Shown in pieces: positions 61,395-64,000 of a DNA stretch of 64,000 nucleotides; positions within the stretch are counted from its first letter, which is position 1; every line of letters starts with the position of its first letter. Source of the DNA: an uncultured Prevotellaceae bacterium. GTDB taxonomy: Bacteria; Bacteroidota; Bacteroidia; Bacteroidales; Bacteroidaceae. The notes beneath the pieces were generated by a model, which saw nothing but the letters and a program-made list of their open reading frames with translations, was not told the origin of the DNA and did not search any database. Made by a program: the position numbers and the translations under genes. The stretch lies in NCBI GenBank assembly GCA_902774925.1, contig CACYKE010000028.1:1-64000 (forward strand), written 5' to 3'.

Positions 61395-63926
61395 ATGAAA
61401 CGATTCCTAACTAACAAACTTAACCAAGTCCTCGTACTGGTGCTGACGATAGCAGCGCTGCTGACGGGGCAGACGGCTGCGGCCCAAAGTGAGATCACCC
61501 ACGGCGGCCAGTCTTACACCCTCTTCGACACCGAGGGCTACTATACCGCCACGGCCGGCAGCGAGAGCCCGTCAGCCTACACCTACGAGTATCTCGTGGA
61601 CAACGTCATTGTTCCAGATCTGTATGGCCTGCCTTACACGTACACCTACTGGATGACGGAGGACGAGAACGGCTTCGAGACGAAGTCTATCGAGTTCTAC
61701 GCTGCCAATCCTATCGTGCCTAAGGGCTACCGCCTGCGCACCGCCTGCAATACGAAAGACCATCCGAACCGCCGCCCGAAGTCGTGGACACTGAAAGGCA
61801 AGAAGCACGCGGGCGACGCGGACTGGACCGTCCTCGCCACCGTGAGCGGCGATACGCATCTGCCCGCAGATAATGAGAAATCCTACGACTACTGGCTCAC
61901 CAGCAACGCCGATCCCTACCAATATTTCCGCTTCGAGATAACCGCCATTAAGGGCTCCGAAGAGATTCAGGTCTCGCCGAAATACAGCTACACCCGCTAC
62001 AGGATGGAATTGTCCCAATTGCAAATCATCGGCAACAACTACAGCGCCAACACCGATCTGGACTACGCCACCATCGAGGGGTTGAAGCACTACTACGCAT
62101 ACGACGAAGGCAACGACATCCCTATCGACATCACCGTAAAGGACATGGGTGGTAACACGCTGACGAAGGACACCCACTACACCGTCAGCTACACGTACGA
62201 CGGGAATTCCGTCACCACTGTGAACGCCACCGGCACCTACACGCTGACCATCACGGGCATTGGTTCATACACCGGCCAGCAAACCGCCAGCTTTAAGGTT
62301 GTTCAGACCCTCTCGGGCGCCGGCACCTCGGGTGATCCCTACATCATCGCCGATGCCAACGACTGGTATGTCTTCGGAAAATATATCTATGAAAACTGGA
62401 ACAATACGGAAGGCAAGTATTACAAGCTTGCTGATGACTTCGACAACAGCAACGAACCGATCACCGAGATGATTGCCACAACGAAGGAGAACCCCAATGG
62501 TGGCAATCCGATCCGGACGCCCTTCTGCGGCACGCTTGACGGCAACGGCCGAACGCTTCACATCGACCTCAAAGCCGATAGTGAAGACGGCAGTGCGCCC
62601 TTCCGCTACCTCGAGGGTGCCACCATCAAGAACCTGACCGTTGCCGGCAGCGTTGCCACCTCGTCGAAATTCGGTGCCAGCATTGCCGTTAACAATCTGA
62701 ATCACGTAGGTTATATCAACGGCACTGAAATCATCGACTGCTACAGCAGCGTCACCATCACCAGCAGCATCAATGGCGACGGCACCAACGGCGGTTTCGT
62801 AGCCGTAAACCAAACCGGCGGCAAGCTTGCCTTTACCCGCTGCGCTTTCCTCGGCAGGATGCTCGGCAGTACAGCCCACAGCAACGGCGGCTTCGTAGGC
62901 TGGAACGACAACGACGCCAACCTCATCTTCATCCAATGCGTCTTCGACCCCGTATGGGTATCCATGAGCGACACCGGCAGTAAGACTTTCAGCCGCTACA
63001 ACACGAACGCACCCAGTTTAGACCTTCAGTCCTACTTCACTTACACCGGATGGGGAAAGGATCAAGGCACCCAGGCTGTCGCCTTGACAACGGCGCCCGC
63101 CAACCTCGGCAACGTGGTTTCAAAAGAAGGCACAATGACGCTCTATGAGAACGCTCTGCTGTGCGGCGGCAAATACTACGTCACCAATCTCAGTCTCTAC
63201 GACAACGCCTCTAACGCCACCCTACTCCGCGATACCGACGGCAAGCAACTCAACGTCACCCTCTCCGGTCGCACCCTCTTCAAGGACGGCAACTGGAACA
63301 CCCTCTGCCTGCCCTTCGACCTCAAAAACGACGGATTCTACGACCTTATCGGAAATGGAACGCTGATGGAACTCGACACCGATCAGACCGGCTTCGACAC
63401 CGCTACCGGCGCCCTCAGCCTCTACTTCAAGGATGCTTCGGAAATTAAGGCCGGTACACCTTATATTATTAAGTGGCCTAGCGGCAGCGACAACCTCGAG
63501 AACCACGTGTTCCAAAGCGTTGAAATCGACCTTAGTGACGAAACCCTCACCCGCCAGATCGTGGAAAGCGCCGACGAGCACGTACAGTTCATCGGCACCT
63601 TCAGCCCCGTCGCCATCTATAGCGCCAACCACGACAACCTCTTCCTCGGCACCGACAACAAACTCCATTGGCCCAGCACCGACGGCTACGCCATCAAGTC
63701 CTGCCGCGCCTACTTCCACGTGGACGGCGGAAGCGTCAGCGCCATCAAGCTCTACTTTGGTGAGGACGAAACGACAGGAGTCGTTTCAATTGATAATGGA
63801 CAATTGACAATTGACAATTGGGCTGGCGCGTGGTACACGCTCGACGGTCGCAAAATAGCTAATGGCCAAAAGCCAAAAGCTAAAGGCATATACATTTATA
63901 AAGGTAAAAAACAAGTGATTAAATAA
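61395..63926 (+). CDS. Large secreted surface protein, paralogous C-terminal half to the 888-residue protein
   Basis: 843 residues. Signal peptide (about 1-31, 'GQTAAAQ'). Residues about 32-215 form an undefined module ('FEITAIKGSEEIQVSPKYSY', possible carbohydrate-binding beta-sandwich), then an Ig-like repeat (about 240-300) and a GLUG-like region ('DGNGRTLHIDLKADSEDGSA', 'NGGFVAVNQTGGKLAFTRC'). The module 'VTLSGRTLFKDGNWNTLCLP' and 'RAYFHVDG' match the 888-residue protein. The tail 'WYTLDGRKIANGQKPKAKG' then 'IYIYKGKKQVIK' is a complete sorting-like end; parts of it and of the preceding 'SIDNGQLTIDNW' are encoded by two heptad families. A small-peptide gene follows 10 nt later. Confidence 0.83.
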   Translation: MKRFLTNKLNQVLVLVLTIAALLTGQTAAAQSEITHGGQSYTLFDTEGYYTATAGSESPSAYTYEYLVDNVIVPDLYGLPYTYTYWMTEDENGFETKSIEFYAANPIVPKGYRLRTACNTKDHPNRRPKSWTLKGKKHAGDADWTVLATVSGDTHLPADNEKSYDYWLTSNADPYQYFRFEITAIKGSEEIQVSPKYSYTRYRMELSQLQIIGNNYSANTDLDYATIEGLKHYYAYDEGNDIPIDITVKDMGGNTLTKDTHYTVSYTYDGNSVTTVNATGTYTLTITGIGSYTGQQTASFKVVQTLSGAGTSGDPYIIADANDWYVFGKYIYENWNNTEGKYYKLADDFDNSNEPITEMIATTKENPNGGNPIRTPFCGTLDGNGRTLHIDLKADSEDGSAPFRYLEGATIKNLTVAGSVATSSKFGASIAVNNLNHVGYINGTEIIDCYSSVTITSSINGDGTNGGFVAVNQTGGKLAFTRCAFLGRMLGSTAHSNGGFVGWNDNDANLIFIQCVFDPVWVSMSDTGSKTFSRYNTNAPSLDLQSYFTYTGWGKDQGTQAVALTTAPANLGNVVSKEGTMTLYENALLCGGKYYVTNLSLYDNASNATLLRDTDGKQLNVTLSGRTLFKDGNWNTLCLPFDLKNDGFYDLIGNGTLMELDTDQTGFDTATGALSLYFKDASEIKAGTPYIIKWPSGSDNLENHVFQSVEIDLSDETLTRQIVESADEHVQFIGTFSPVAIYSANHDNLFLGTDNKLHWPSTDGYAIKSCRAYFHVDGGSVSAIKLYFGEDETTGVVSIDNGQLTIDNWAGAWYTLDGRKIANGQKPKAKGIYIYKGKKQVIK
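63787..63821. repeat. 7-bp-period repeat, AATTGAC family, in the surface protein tail
   Basis: Heptads 'AATTGAT', 'AATGGAC', 'AATTGAC', 'AATTGAC', 'AATTGGG', in frame, encoding 'SIDNGQLTIDNW'. Confidence 0.75.
63855..63889. repeat. 7-bp-period repeat, AGCCAAT family, in the sorting-like tail
   Basis: Heptads 'AATAGCT', 'AATGGCC', 'AAAAGCC', 'AAAAGCT', 'AAAGGCA', in frame; they encode 'IANGQKPKAKG' between 'LDGRK' and 'IYI'. Confidence 0.75.
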
Positions 63927-63936
63927 GAGAAACATT

Positions 63937-64000
63937 ATGAAAAAGCAATATATAAAGCCCACGATGGGCGTGGTTAAACTTCAGCACCAGTGCCAGATGC
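63937..64000 (+). CDS. Small conserved peptide, partial at right edge
   Basis: The first 21 codons, 'MKKQYIKPTMGVVKLQHQCQ' plus M, are inside the window. They match the peptide at 36298-36137 in at least 13 of 21 positions. As there, the gene starts within 15 nt of the stop of a large secreted protein. Confidence 0.75.
   Translation, partial: MKKQYIKPTMGVVKLQHQCQM

Overview
The window looks like chromosomal DNA of a Bacteroidales member, most likely a Prevotella-type (Prevotellaceae) gut or rumen bacterium. Supporting signs are promoters of the Bacteroidetes form (TTTG, 20-nt spacer, TAnnTTTG; several exact matches), little use of Shine-Dalgarno sites, a PorT-type secretion protein, secreted proteins ending in the Prevotella-style 'LDGR..KGIYI' tail, BspA-like and InlB-repeat surface proteins, and families such as DUF4831 and DUF5683. 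This is a reading from sequence alone; no database was searched.

Layout. 1-3.1 kb is a decayed, AT-richer accessory zone: an AAA15-type ATPase lacking its Walker A end, the C-terminal stump of a leucine-rich-repeat/InlB-repeat surface protein, a KilA-N protein with an apparent internal deletion, then about 0.8 kb of repeats with a 110-bp inverted repeat. 3.1-11.4 kb holds housekeeping genes on the minus strand (M23/LysM peptidase, recG, ispD, a GxxExxY relic framed by 24-bp inverted repeats, DJ-1 family, pdxJ), nadK on plus and an orphan TPR histidine kinase. 11.7-19.8 kb has two exporter operons: an ABC-2 system with its YtrA/GntR regulator, and a MacB-MacA-TolC type pump. 19.8-31.8 kb: GH53 galactanase, stand-alone AICAR formyltransferase, rplS, a split 5'-nucleotidase, porT, a ferredoxin, an M23 lipoprotein, obgE-adk-hpt, nnr and DUF4831. 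31.9-35.5 kb is a cobalamin-riboswitch unit (TonB-dependent receptor plus an exported CbiK-like chelatase). 36-46 kb: surface protein with a small conserved peptide, a candidate short RNA, a SpoIIE phosphatase, full-length UshA and a TonB-receptor-like barrel. 46-52 kb: parA-parB-DUF5683-mltD-rel. 52-59 kb: pectinesterase, hydrolase, glycine-zipper lipoprotein, rlpA, gdhA and a DASS transporter. 59-64 kb: an AraC regulator divergent from an arylsulfotransferase-like gene, then a second surface protein with the same small-peptide partner.

Cross-cutting observations. (1) Short tandem repeats with a 7-bp period (AGCCAAT-like, ATTGAAC/AATTGAC-like, AAGAATT-like, GTAAGAA-like) are scattered over the window. 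They form stop codons, a start codon, hydrophobic cores of signal peptides, and in-frame linkers. (2) A REP-like C-rich/G-rich palindrome has replaced the sorting tail of one surface protein and is inserted in frame in a hydrolase. (3) A 53-residue peptide gene and a near-twin at the right edge each follow a large secreted protein. (4) A canonical promoter, two hairpins and an intrinsic terminator at 39.2-39.3 kb look like an unannotated ~90-nt RNA.
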